64,000 bases of DNA from Deltaproteobacteria bacterium. Its GTDB lineage: Bacteria > Desulfobacterota > Syntrophia > Syntrophales > UBA2210. This document shows, piece by piece, positions 34,667-43,343 of this stretch (its first letter is position 1; each line of letters opens with the position of its first letter). The notes under the pieces are model-generated. The model saw only the letters and a list, made by a program, of their open reading frames with translations, did not search any database and was not told the DNA's origin. Both the position numbers and the translations under genes were made by a program. The stretch lies in NCBI GenBank assembly GCA_016933965.1, contig JAFGTS010000043.1, forward strand, positions 25,009-89,008, read 5' to 3'.

Positions 34667-35827
34667 TCATCGCGGCTGTGCGCCGAGCATCATCAGTGTA
34701 TGAAACTGCAGCATGCCCCCGAGCCCTGAAGCCAGGGCCGTCTCGGCGTTCGGCACCTGTCTGAGCCCGCCTTTCCCCATGATCTGGATCGCCGCTTCGG
34801 CGACCCGCAGCTCCGCCGTCGCGCCGATGCAATTCGTGCACAGAACGCCGCCGGAGGGATTGATGGGCAACTCTCCTCCCATCCAGGTGACGCCTTCTTC
34901 AAGGAGCTCACCACCCTTGCCCTCATCGCAGAAGCCGTAGGCCTCCGTCTGGGTCAGCTCGAGACTGGTGAAGGGGATGTAAAGCTCGGCCACGTCGATC
35001 TCCTTCAGGGGATTTTTGATCCCGCACTTCTCATAGAGACGCCTGGCCGCGACCGCCAGGGATGCCTCGTAGGAGACATCCGGCCTGTCGCCGAAGAAGG
35101 GGCCATCGGCGATCGATATGACGCCGTTTATCCACGCCGGCCTGTCAGTGATGGTCTTTACGACGTTCTCTGAGGCGAAGATGACCGCCACGGCACCGTC
35201 GGAACGGGGGCAGCATTCGAGAAGCCGCAGGGGCCACTCGACGATCATTGAATTCAGCACGTCCTCCACGGTGACCTCGAACCTCAGGTGAGCGTGGGGA
35301 TTGTTCATCCCGTGTTTATGCGCCTTCACGGCGGAAAGCGCCCGCTGTTCATGGGTGCTTCCGTACTTGTGCATGTGCCGGGTCGCCGGGATGGCGCCGA
35401 GCGAGATGGCGCTTCCTCCCATGACCCGCTCATGGTAGGGGCAGGTGCAGGTGTTCAGAAGCGGCTGGGCGTCGACTGGCTCGCTGACGCGCTGTTCCGA
35501 TACGGCCATGACGATGTCGAACATTCCCGAAGCGACCTGCTCATAGGCGGCCATGGCCGTCGACATGCCCGTGGCACCCGCCGTGTTGATCCTGATGACC
35601 GGTTTGTTGTATCCCCCGGCGGAGCCGCATATCCATCGGTCACAGCAATCGACACCGTCAAAGGGGTCCATGACACCCATGGTCAGCGCTTCGATGTCGT
35701 CTATTGAGAGTTTTGCGTCATCAAGGGCGGCCTTCGATGCTTCAAAGGTGACCTCGGGATGAATAACATCCCGGCGGCGGGACACGAATTTCGTCTGTCC
35801 GACACCAACTATTGCAACTCGTTTCAT
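34667..35827 (-). CDS. Thiolase-fold protein lacking catalytic Cys and His (SCP2-type), copy 1
   Basis: 386 aa with a full SCP2/lipid-transfer thiolase fold (MKRVAIVGVGQTKF, VAELYIPFTSLEL, NPSGGVL). At the nucleophile position, where thiolases have C-x-T/S-G, it reads G84-A-T-G. Where GHPxGATG supplies the catalytic His, it reads TNCIGATA, with Asn in place of His. The third active-site Cys is also missing (ASGLGG). So ordinary thiolysis is unlikely. With the DUF35 protein it could act as a retro-aldolase, as Ltp2 does in steroid breakdown, or be a structural partner of copy 2. AGGAGG precedes the ATG; 6 nt after copy 2. Confidence 0.88.
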   Translation of the reverse strand: MKRVAIVGVGQTKFVSRRRDVIHPEVTFEASKAALDDAKLSIDDIEALTMGVMDPFDGVDCCDRWICGSAGGYNKPVIRINTAGATGMSTAMAAYEQVASGMFDIVMAVSEQRVSEPVDAQPLLNTCTCPYHERVMGGSAISLGAIPATRHMHKYGSTHEQRALSAVKAHKHGMNNPHAHLRFEVTVEDVLNSMIVEWPLRLLECCPRSDGAVAVIFASENVVKTITDRPAWINGVISIADGPFFGDRPDVSYEASLAVAARRLYEKCGIKNPLKEIDVAELYIPFTSLELTQTEAYGFCDEGKGGELLEEGVTWMGGELPINPSGGVLCTNCIGATAELRVAEAAIQIMGKGGLRQVPNAETALASGLGGMLQFHTLMMLGAQPR

Positions 35828-35833
35828 CGTATT

Positions 35834-36967
35834 TTACCTCCTCGCGATAACAACGCAGCTTCTCTGCGCCCCGTACCCGCTGATGCAGTGTGCAAGGGCC
35901 GTTTTCACATCCTTTACCTGATGGTCCTTCGCATCGCCACGGAGCTGAAGAACACATTCAACAAAACGGGCGAGGCCGGATGCGGAAAGCGGATTAGAGG
36001 ACAGGACACCCCCCGACGGGTTGACGGGAAGTTTTCCATCGATCACGGTCATTTCTTCGTCGATCAGGCGACTCCCCTCTCCTTTTTTGCAGAAACCCAG
36101 GGCTTCGCAGGCCATGAGCTCGTGATAGGTGGTGATATCGTACACCTCGGCGACATCGATATCTCCCGCGGGGTCTTCTATCCCCGCCATTTTGTATGCC
36201 GCCCTGGCGGCATGTTTCGTGGCCGTCAGTTCGGAAAGGTCCTTGTCTTCAAGATAGTACGTATGATTTGACCATCCGATGCCCTCGAGCCATACGGGAT
36301 TCCTGCAGATGCGGCGCGCAAATGGCTCGTTTGCCAGGACCACGGCGCAGCCACCGTCCGACCAGGGGGCGCGTTCGAGGGTGCGCACGGGCCAGCAGTC
36401 GAAAGCGGAATGCAGCACGTCCGTTTCGGTTACTTTCTTGCGCAGGTGGGCAAAGGGATTTTTCAGCGCGTTGTTCCTGTTCTTTACCGCCACCTTCGCG
36501 CTCTGCGATTCCGTGATGCCGTACTTCTCTCGGTATTGAAATGCCTGCATGCCGTTCGCGAGCTTTTCGTGCAGTCCCAGGTGTCGATGGTAAAACGGAG
36601 CCAGGCGCATGTTCGTGACCAGTTCCTGGGGACCTTCCGACGAGATTCCCGTCGAGATGACAAGGGTCGTTTCGAACTCACCGGCCATAATGCCCATGAA
36701 GGCCTGGGCCAGGGCGAAGAGGCCGTCATCGTTGATCCGGATTTCGTCCTTGAGATACCCGCCCGCAGCCGGAACGGTATACATGTGCTCGGCGGTCCTT
36801 CCCGTCACGAGGTCGTATTCACCGGCGACGACATTGTTGATCTGCCCGATGTCCAGTGCGGCGTCGGCGAGCGCCGTTTTCGCGATCAGGGCGGACTGAT
36901 CGCTGAAGACATCGCCTTTACATTCTTCGGATGGTATCTGTCCCACTCCGATAACTGCAACTCTCAT
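35834..36967 (-). CDS. Thiolase-fold protein lacking catalytic Cys and His (SCP2-type), copy 2
   Basis: 377 aa from the ATG at 36967 (AAGGGGG 8 nt upstream); an in-frame GTG at 36976 abuts that site. Same fold as the next gene (MRVAVIGVGQIP, VAEVYDITTYHELMACEALGFC, NPSGGVLSSNPLSASG). The segment around the nucleophile reads INDDGLFALA, with no cysteine, and Asn replaces the His of the GHP motif. The two paralogues are divergent, which suggests a heteromer with distinct roles. It follows the MaoC gene by 21 nt. Confidence 0.88.
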   Translation of the reverse strand: MRVAVIGVGQIPSEECKGDVFSDQSALIAKTALADAALDIGQINNVVAGEYDLVTGRTAEHMYTVPAAGGYLKDEIRINDDGLFALAQAFMGIMAGEFETTLVISTGISSEGPQELVTNMRLAPFYHRHLGLHEKLANGMQAFQYREKYGITESQSAKVAVKNRNNALKNPFAHLRKKVTETDVLHSAFDCWPVRTLERAPWSDGGCAVVLANEPFARRICRNPVWLEGIGWSNHTYYLEDKDLSELTATKHAARAAYKMAGIEDPAGDIDVAEVYDITTYHELMACEALGFCKKGEGSRLIDEEMTVIDGKLPVNPSGGVLSSNPLSASGLARFVECVLQLRGDAKDHQVKDVKTALAHCISGYGAQRSCVVIARR

Positions 36968-36988
36968 AGGATTCACCCCCTTCGGTTC

Positions 36989-37450
36989 TTACGATTGCGG
37001 TTTCTTTTTCATCAGGATGATCAGCCTGCCGCACATGGTCGACTGCCCGTTCTGATTGAGGACGTCGCAATCGATGAATATCAGTCCCCGGTCGGTCTTG
37101 CTCGTTTCCTTCTTCTGGGCCACCGTCGCGACGACGTGAATGGTGTCTCCGAGCATGATGGGCCATTTGAACCGCCAGTTTTCGATGCCGAAAAACGCCA
37201 TGATGGTTCCTTCCAGGAAATTCAGCCGCACCAGGAGACCGACGGCGATCGACATGCCGCACATGCCGTGAGCAATGCGGCCCCCGAAGGGCTGGGTCGA
37301 GGCGAATGCGGCATCGGTGTGGAGCGGATTGAAATCGCCGCTGAATCCGGAAAAATTGACCACATCGGCCTCCGTGACGGTCCGCCCCAGCGTGCGGATC
37401 TCTTCCCCCTCGGTGAAATCTTCAAAGTATCTTCCCAATACAATAGACAT
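36989..37450 (-). CDS. MaoC-family hydratase
   Basis: 153-aa single hot-dog protein with the R-hydratase motif SGDFNPLHTD (Asp39 and His44 as catalytic pair) and FGGRIAHGM. Hydrates enoyl-CoA to 3-hydroxyacyl-CoA. In steroid side-chain degradation a MaoC protein works with DUF35 and a thiolase-fold aldolase; the same three families are adjacent here. AGGAGG 6 nt before the ATG. Confidence 0.92.
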   Translation of the reverse strand: MSIVLGRYFEDFTEGEEIRTLGRTVTEADVVNFSGFSGDFNPLHTDAAFASTQPFGGRIAHGMCGMSIAVGLLVRLNFLEGTIMAFFGIENWRFKWPIMLGDTIHVVATVAQKKETSKTDRGLIFIDCDVLNQNGQSTMCGRLIILMKKKPQS

Positions 37451-37480
37451 GAGTACCTCCTTTTCATGAACGGGTGTGCC

Positions 37481-38632
37481 TCAGCGCATCCCCATTTCTC
37501 TGATGATAACGTGCCGCATGATCTGTGACGTGCCGGCCCCGATGGTACCGACCTTCGCGTCGCGGTAGAGCCTTGAAACAAGGTATTCATCCATGAACCC
37601 GTATCCACCGTGTACCTGAACAGCCCGGTCGATCACCTTAAGCGACGTTTCCGTGCAGAAAAGCTTGGCCATTGATACTTCCTTGTTACAGGGGATGCCA
37701 CCATCGACCAGTGCGGCGGCGTGATAGGCCAGCCTTTTGCTTGCTTCCACCTCCGTCGCCATGTCGGCGAGCATGTGGGCGATCACCTGATGGCGGATGA
37801 TGGGCCTGTTGAACTGCACCCGTTCACGTGCGTAGCGGATCGCTTCCTCCATTGCCACCTGGGCTCCCATGTAGGCTAGAACACAGGCGGAAAGGCGTTC
37901 CCGCTCAAGACCGGCCATGAGAGCGAAAAACCCCTGACCTTCCTGTCCAAGCAGGTTTTCCTTCGGGACCATGCAGTCCTCGAAGACCAGTTCCGCCGTA
38001 TCGGAGGATTTCATGCCCATCTTGTCGAGCTTTCTTCCGACGGAAAAGCCGGGCGTGTCCGTATCGATGAGCAGCAGGCTGACACCTTCGTACCCGGGGC
38101 CGCCCGTCCTGACGACGGTATTGATCACGTCGGCCTGGGTTCCGTTGGTGATGAACATCTTCGACCCGTTGACCCGGTAGTGATCCCCTTCGATGACCGC
38201 CCTCGTTTCGATGTTGGCCACGTCTGAACCGTGATTGGGTTCAGTAATGGCGACCGCAATGATCTTGTCGCCGCTGCACACCGGTTTCAAATACTTAACC
38301 TTTTGCTCGTGCGTGCCCGCAGCGTTCAGCGACGGGCTTGCCATGTCCGTCTGCACGCAGACGCTCATGGGAAACCCCATGGCGCCGCAGCGGCACAGCT
38401 CTTCCCAGAAGACGATGGTCATCTTGATATCGGCGTCCTGCCCCCCGTATTCGGCGGGATAGCCGAGGCCCAGGAATCCCAGGTCGCCCATGCGCTTGAA
38501 GATGGTCCTGTCATAGCAGCCGTTGTGCTCCCATTCATCGATCTTCGGACGAACCTCCTTCTGAATGAAGCGCCGCACCGTCTCACGAAACGCGTTGTGT
38601 TCATCATTGAAGAAATAGTCCTGTGAATTCAC
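37481..38632 (-). CDS. Acyl-CoA dehydrogenase, isovaleryl-CoA-dehydrogenase-like
   Basis: 383 aa, FAD flavoenzyme of full length. AITEPNHGSDVANIETRA and SKMFITNG bind FAD and substrate. The usual C-terminal catalytic Glu is replaced (IGAGTSQI), but Glu is present in helix G (GLERERLS), the location used by isovaleryl-CoA and long-chain dehydrogenases, so activity is expected, perhaps on branched or bulky acyl-CoA. GTG start at 38632 with GGAGG 5 nt upstream. Confidence 0.92.
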   Translation of the reverse strand: MNSQDYFFNDEHNAFRETVRRFIQKEVRPKIDEWEHNGCYDRTIFKRMGDLGFLGLGYPAEYGGQDADIKMTIVFWEELCRCGAMGFPMSVCVQTDMASPSLNAAGTHEQKVKYLKPVCSGDKIIAVAITEPNHGSDVANIETRAVIEGDHYRVNGSKMFITNGTQADVINTVVRTGGPGYEGVSLLLIDTDTPGFSVGRKLDKMGMKSSDTAELVFEDCMVPKENLLGQEGQGFFALMAGLERERLSACVLAYMGAQVAMEEAIRYARERVQFNRPIIRHQVIAHMLADMATEVEASKRLAYHAAALVDGGIPCNKEVSMAKLFCTETSLKVIDRAVQVHGGYGFMDEYLVSRLYRDAKVGTIGAGTSQIMRHVIIREMGMR

Positions 38633-38665
38633 TGCATCCTCCTTTTTGTGTATTGACCGGCATGA

Positions 38666-39103
38666 TCAAGAGTTCACTTCGCCGTCCGGGAATACATAAT
38701 CCTTGGGGTATTCAATGAGCTCGAACATGACCCCCGAAAATGCCTTGGGGTGAACGAAGGCAAATTTCCCCCCCAGCAGGTCAAGGGGGGTCTCGTTTAT
38801 CAGGCGGCAGCCCTGTTCTTTCAGCGCAAGGAGACGCCCGGCAAGGTCGTCGACGGCAAAGGCGACATGGTGCAGTCCCTCGCCGCGGCTGTCGATGAAC
38901 CGGGCGATGAGGCCGTTTTCATCGGTAGGTTCCATGAGCTCAAAATCCACGTTGCCGAGCTTCACCATTCGAAAGCGCATCCCGAACAGGGGAACCTCCA
39001 TAATGTCGCCGGCCTCACCCCCGAGCAGGTCAACGAAGAGCTTCGTGCTTGCCTCGAGGTCTCTCACCGCAATTCCGACTTCCGTAATCTTTTTCAGTTT
39101 CAA
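38666..39103 (-). CDS. VOC-family protein, methylmalonyl-CoA epimerase-like
   Basis: 145 aa, glyoxalase/VOC fold: KITEVGIAVRDLEASTKLFVDLLGG, GEGLHHVAFAVDD, FELIEY supply the metal ligands (His, Gln or Glu) in typical order. The size and HHVAF motif fit methylmalonyl-CoA epimerase, but the acyl-CoA operon context allows another 2-methyl- or 2-substituted acyl-CoA. I chose the TTG at 39103, which has AAAGGAGG 9 nt upstream; an ATG at 39178 overlaps the ligase gene and adds a non-family extension. Confidence 0.82.
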   Translation of the reverse strand: MKLKKITEVGIAVRDLEASTKLFVDLLGGEAGDIMEVPLFGMRFRMVKLGNVDFELMEPTDENGLIARFIDSRGEGLHHVAFAVDDLAGRLLALKEQGCRLINETPLDLLGGKFAFVHPKAFSGVMFELIEYPKDYVFPDGEVNS

Positions 39104-39167
39104 CGGTCCGTTCCTCCTTTCGTCGATAGCTTGAGCTTGCACCGGAACCTGTACACCGGAGGGGTCC

Positions 39168-40757
39168 TTACTCCGCATACAGATCGGTATACTGCTGTTT
39201 GATCACGTTCTTCTGGATCTTGCCCGTACTGGTCATGGGCAGTACGTCGAGAAACACCACCTTCTTCGGAACTTCAAAACCGCCCAGCCGTTCCTTGCAC
39301 CAGGTGATGACGTCTTCCTCCGTCAGCTCCTCACCGGGCTGCCGGACGACGAAAGCGGTGATCGCCTCGACCCATCGTTCGTGGGGCAGACCGACGACGG
39401 CGGCTGCCTGGATACGGGCATCGGCCAGCAGCGTTTTCTCGACCTTGATGGAGGGAACGTTCTCGCCCCCTGTCTTGATCATGTCCTTCTTCCGATCGAC
39501 AAAGGCCAGCAGGCCGTCCTCGTCGAAATAGCCGATGTCTTCCGAGTGGTCCCATCCGTACTTTCTCGTCTCATCCGTCGCATGGCTGTCTTTCAGGTAT
39601 TCGATCAGATGGGCGGGGCCGCGGCGGACGATCTCACCGACCTCGCCCCGGGGAAGGATGTTCCCGTTGTCATCCATGACGACCGTTTCAACGGTAATGG
39701 CCGGTTCGCCCCAGTAGTTTCCCTTCTTTTTCAACTGCCACTCGGGCTTGAAATTTTCCGATGAGGGGAAGAATTCGGTCCGGCCGGTACCGAGATAGAG
39801 ATTTTTCGTGAAGACCTCGCCGATCTGCTCCAGGGTGCGCTGGTCCATGGGAGTCATGGCATACATGGCGCGCTCAACGCTGGAAACATCGTAGTCCTTC
39901 AGGTTCGGATGGTCGAGCATGGCCCGCCAGATCATGGGAAGGACGAAAACAAAGGAGATCTTTTCTCGCTGGATGGCTTCGAGGATTTCCGTGATGTCGA
40001 AGAGGGTCCGGAACAGAACGGTCCGGGCGCCGACGTGGAAGAACGAAGTGGTGCATGCCTGCTGGGCGGCGTGGAACATGGGCAGTACGATCGAGCCGAC
40101 GAATCTCCGGGGGATCTCGTATTCAACGAGGTTGGCCAGTGATGTGATATACACGGTGAGATGGGATATGACGACACCCTTGGCCCGTGCGGTTGTCCCG
40201 CTGGTGTAGAGGATCCACATCGGGTCCCGCTCCCAGATGATCGCTTCCGGTTCGTTATCGGGCTGCCCGTCGATGAAGGCGTAAAAATCAACGTAGTGTG
40301 CCGGCATGGGGGCCTTCGAGGCGGGGATCGATATGTAATGCCCCACGTTCGGGCATCCCTCGCGTATCTGTTCGACCATGGGGATGAAGGCGTCGTCGAC
40401 GATCACGGCCTTGGCTTCGGAGTGGTTGATCATGTACTTGATGTCTTCGGGATTGAGAATCGGGTTCAGGGGGACCATGATGATGCCCGTCTTGGTGATG
40501 CCGTAGAGAGCAATGACATATTCAATGGAATTCGGCCCGATGAGCGCGACCCGGTCGCCCTTTGAAAAGCCCAGGTTCATCACCGCGTGGGCGAACTGGT
40601 TCATCCGCCGGTTGAGCTCGCCGTAGGTCAACCGGATGAAATCGTCGCCGCGCCGTTCGACGATCGCTTCCTTGCCGGCGTTGTGTCTGGCATTGCGCCT
40701 GAAGATGTCGCCCACGGCAACCCGCTGCACAAGATTGTGTTCCAGTTTCGATACCAT
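39168..40757 (-). CDS. AMP-forming acyl-CoA ligase
   Basis: 529 aa, ANL superfamily. Activates a carboxylic acid to its CoA thioester with ATP. Motifs: ILYTSGTTARAKGV, YFDEDGLLAFVDRKKDMIKTGGENV (hinge) and the C-terminal catalytic Lys in MTSTGKIQKN. LGTGRTEFFPS replaces the common YGxTE motif. Substrate not determinable. AGGAGG lies 7 nt before the ATG. It probably supplies the operon's first CoA thioester. Confidence 0.92.
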   Translation of the reverse strand: MVSKLEHNLVQRVAVGDIFRRNARHNAGKEAIVERRGDDFIRLTYGELNRRMNQFAHAVMNLGFSKGDRVALIGPNSIEYVIALYGITKTGIIMVPLNPILNPEDIKYMINHSEAKAVIVDDAFIPMVEQIREGCPNVGHYISIPASKAPMPAHYVDFYAFIDGQPDNEPEAIIWERDPMWILYTSGTTARAKGVVISHLTVYITSLANLVEYEIPRRFVGSIVLPMFHAAQQACTTSFFHVGARTVLFRTLFDITEILEAIQREKISFVFVLPMIWRAMLDHPNLKDYDVSSVERAMYAMTPMDQRTLEQIGEVFTKNLYLGTGRTEFFPSSENFKPEWQLKKKGNYWGEPAITVETVVMDDNGNILPRGEVGEIVRRGPAHLIEYLKDSHATDETRKYGWDHSEDIGYFDEDGLLAFVDRKKDMIKTGGENVPSIKVEKTLLADARIQAAAVVGLPHERWVEAITAFVVRQPGEELTEEDVITWCKERLGGFEVPKKVVFLDVLPMTSTGKIQKNVIKQQYTDLYAE

Positions 40758-40875
40758 AGTGTTCCCTCCTTTATGTCCGTTTCCGGCACATGGATATTTT
40801 CAGGATTTCACGCACAACCCCTTTTCCTGGGGAATTGTTTCGATCCACGCCCAAGCGGACCGAAGATGCGTGCCT

Positions 40876-42024
40876 TCATCGCAAAAGGTCCCGGATGGCG
40901 ATCAGCTTCTGTATTTCCGAGGTGCCGCCGCCGATGGTCTGCAGCTTCGCGTCCCTCATCATCCGTTCCACGGGGAATTCCCTGGTGAATCCATATCCGC
41001 CAAGGATCTGCACCGCTTCCGTGGTTGCCCTCATGGACATTTCGGTGGCGTAGAGTTTTGCGAAGGATGCGGCCAGGTTCGCGTCACGGCCGCGTTCCCC
41101 CTTGTCGGCCAGCGCCGCGCCTTTGTAGACGAGGAGCCTGGCGGCTTCGATTTCCATCGCCATGGTCACGAGCTTGTCCTGGATCAGTTGAAATGATGAG
41201 ATCGGCCGCCCGAACTGGACGCGCTCCTTTGCGTATTTCAGGGAGAACTCGTAGGCGCCGCGGGCGATACCAACGGACATGGCACCGAGGCTCAACCGCT
41301 CCGTGTTGAGCCCGCTCATGAGGATCAGGGCCCCCATATTTTCCTGCCCTATCAGGTTTTCCTTCGGAACCATGCAGTCTTCAAAGATCAACTCCCCCGT
41401 GGGTGATCCCCGCCAGCCCATCTTTTCGAACTGTTTGCCCGAGGAAAATCCGGGGAATGTCCTCTCCACGACAAAGGCACTGATGCCGTGGGCGCCGGCG
41501 GCCGGGTCCGTCTTTGCGTAGACGATGAAGGCATCACCGACCGGTCCGTTGGTGATAAAGGTCTTGGCTCCGTTCAGCACATAGTGGTCGCCTTTCATCA
41601 CTGCCGTCGTCTTCATGGAAGTGACATCGGAGCCCGCCTCCGGCTCGGTCATGGCAATGCCGCCGATCATGTCGCCGGCACACATGGGAGGAAGATATCG
41701 TCTCCTGAGAGTTTCGCTTCCGTTTCTGAAAAGATTGTCACTGAAAAGATCGGCGTTGGCCCCGCAGGCGACGGCGGAAGAGACACAGACGGCGCTTATT
41801 TCCTCGGCAACGATCATCAGGTCCATGTATGTTCCGCCTGCCCCCCCGTATTCTTCCGGAATGGTGATGCCCAGAAATCCCAGGTCGGCCATCTTTTTGA
41901 AATTTTCGTAGGGGAAACGCTCGTCGCGATCGATCTCATATGCCATGGGCGCGAGTTCGGTATCGGCAAATCTGCGCGCCGTCTCCTTCAGCATCTGTTG
42001 TGATTCAGTCAGTTCGAAGTCCAT
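40876..42024 (-). CDS. Acyl-CoA dehydrogenase, second isovaleryl-CoA-dehydrogenase-like copy
   Basis: 382 aa. MTEPEAGSDVTSMKTTA and KTFITNG are the FAD/substrate segments. Like the other copy it lacks the C-terminal catalytic Glu (IGGGTSEI) and has Glu in helix G (GLNTERLS). ATG at 42024 with AGGAGG 9 nt upstream; the longer open frame to 42195 runs into the preceding gene. Two dehydrogenases in one operon suggest two rounds, or two different, oxidation steps. Confidence 0.93.
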   Translation of the reverse strand: MDFELTESQQMLKETARRFADTELAPMAYEIDRDERFPYENFKKMADLGFLGITIPEEYGGAGGTYMDLMIVAEEISAVCVSSAVACGANADLFSDNLFRNGSETLRRRYLPPMCAGDMIGGIAMTEPEAGSDVTSMKTTAVMKGDHYVLNGAKTFITNGPVGDAFIVYAKTDPAAGAHGISAFVVERTFPGFSSGKQFEKMGWRGSPTGELIFEDCMVPKENLIGQENMGALILMSGLNTERLSLGAMSVGIARGAYEFSLKYAKERVQFGRPISSFQLIQDKLVTMAMEIEAARLLVYKGAALADKGERGRDANLAASFAKLYATEMSMRATTEAVQILGGYGFTREFPVERMMRDAKLQTIGGGTSEIQKLIAIRDLLR

Positions 42025-42076
42025 ATCACCATTCCTCCTCACGTTCTCGCTGTCAGTTGATCGCGGGCAATCCTTT

Positions 42077-42847
42077 TTACCTGCCTTTGAAATCCGGTTT
42101 TCTCTTTTCGAAGAATGCTTGTGGCCCTTCTTTCGCGTCTTCCGAGGCAAAGACCTCGCGCGCAAAATAACTTTCCATGATGTAGGCGTATTCAACGGGT
42201 ACTTCGTAGCAGCGGAGGGCCGATTCTTTTATGCGACGAACAGCGAGCGGTCCGTTCCTGCAGATCCTTTCGGCGGTCTTGAGCGCCGTCGGCATGAGAT
42301 CTTCCTTTTTCACTATCCTGTTGATGAGCCCGATACGGAGAGCTTCCTCGGCGGAAAGGGAGTCGCCCACAAGAAGAATTTCCATGGCGCGGCAGTAGGG
42401 GACCTGCCGGAGCAGCCGGACCGTCGATCCCGCGGCTGGAAACAGCCCCCATCGAGGTTCGGCGAGACCGTATGTCGCATAGTCGACGGAGATCCTGATG
42501 TCGGTTCCCTGTATCAATTCCGTTCCCCCGGCGAGACAGAGGCCGTTGATCGCGGCGATGATCGGTTTGTAGATCTTGAAGTTCTTTAAGAATCCCGGGA
42601 TCTCGGGGATGACCTGAAGCTTTCCCGAGGTAAGCTGCGGGATCAGCTCACCGAGGTCGGCACCGGCCGAGAATGATGTGTCCCCGGCGCCGGTAAGTAT
42701 TGCCACCCACAGATCATCATCATCTCTGAAGTCTTCCCATACCCTTCCCAGTTCGAACAGGTCTTCACTGTTGAGGCAATTCATCGCCTCGGGGCGATTG
42801 ATCGTGATCAATGCGATTCTGCCCTTTTTTTCATAGTCGATAGCCAT
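42077..42847 (-). CDS. Enoyl-CoA hydratase/isomerase family protein
   Basis: 256 aa crotonase fold. Oxyanion-hole segments SAGADLGEL and GLCLAGGTEL; Glu in GGTEL and Glu in LAEPRWGLFP correspond to the two catalytic glutamates of hydratases. It may hydrate or isomerise an unsaturated acyl-CoA. First gene of the operon, downstream of the TetR-controlled promoter. Confidence 0.92.
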   Translation of the reverse strand: MAIDYEKKGRIALITINRPEAMNCLNSEDLFELGRVWEDFRDDDDLWVAILTGAGDTSFSAGADLGELIPQLTSGKLQVIPEIPGFLKNFKIYKPIIAAINGLCLAGGTELIQGTDIRISVDYATYGLAEPRWGLFPAAGSTVRLLRQVPYCRAMEILLVGDSLSAEEALRIGLINRIVKKEDLMPTALKTAERICRNGPLAVRRIKESALRCYEVPVEYAYIMESYFAREVFASEDAKEGPQAFFEKRKPDFKGR

Positions 42848-43008
42848 CTGTAAGACCTCCCCTGATCAATGTCTTTTCCATCTTTCTTCCGGCATGCACC
42901 GGAGGGCAGTAAAGAAAAGCACCTTGATTTTACGAAAGGTTCATTGCCTGAACCCGGTGAGGAGCGGGACGTCCGTTCCTCACCGGGAAGAGAATCGGTT
43001 GTGCTCTA

Positions 43009-43052
43009 ATGTGTACAGTGTTCATATATATCGGGTGTTTTATTCCTGTCAA
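43009..43052 (-). promoter_or_regulatory. Promoter and candidate TetR operator of the acyl-CoA operon
   Basis: Minus strand: TTGACA (plus 43047-43052), 16-18 bp, TATATA/TATATG (about 43025-43031), then the element GAACACTGTACACAT (plus 43009-43023) over the expected start site. The element matches the one in the tetR promoter (43206-43219). The rest of the 496-bp gap 42848-43343 shows no gene. Confidence 0.6.
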
Positions 43053-43195
43053 GATTTATTTATCCCCTTCGCTATTTTCTTGGGAATTTGAGTGATGAGT
43101 AGATATAACTATCTAATATAATACAGTATATAGTAGTTTGGTCTGTGTCGGCGTCATCTGTCTCATGGCAACGGCGTCGAGGCGTCGAAATGTAC

Positions 43196-43224
43196 TTGAC
43201 AGTGTAACAGTGTACACATATACT
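43196..43224 (+). promoter_or_regulatory. tetR promoter with embedded operator
   Basis: TTGACA (43196-43201), 17-bp spacer, TATACT (43219-43224), a near-consensus sigma-70 promoter. The spacer contains AACAGTGTACACAT (43206-43219), the same element, one base changed, as at the divergent promoter; binding there would block RNA polymerase, so autorepression is expected. Confidence 0.65.
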
Positions 43225-43343
43225 TGCACATCATGCGGTATGTCGGAATGTTCCTGGCGGCATTTTTGAGGTGTTCGCATTTGACTTATCGGGGCAAGTA
43301 TACTAACAGAATGTCCCGCCACCGGGCTTGAAAGGAGTTTTCT

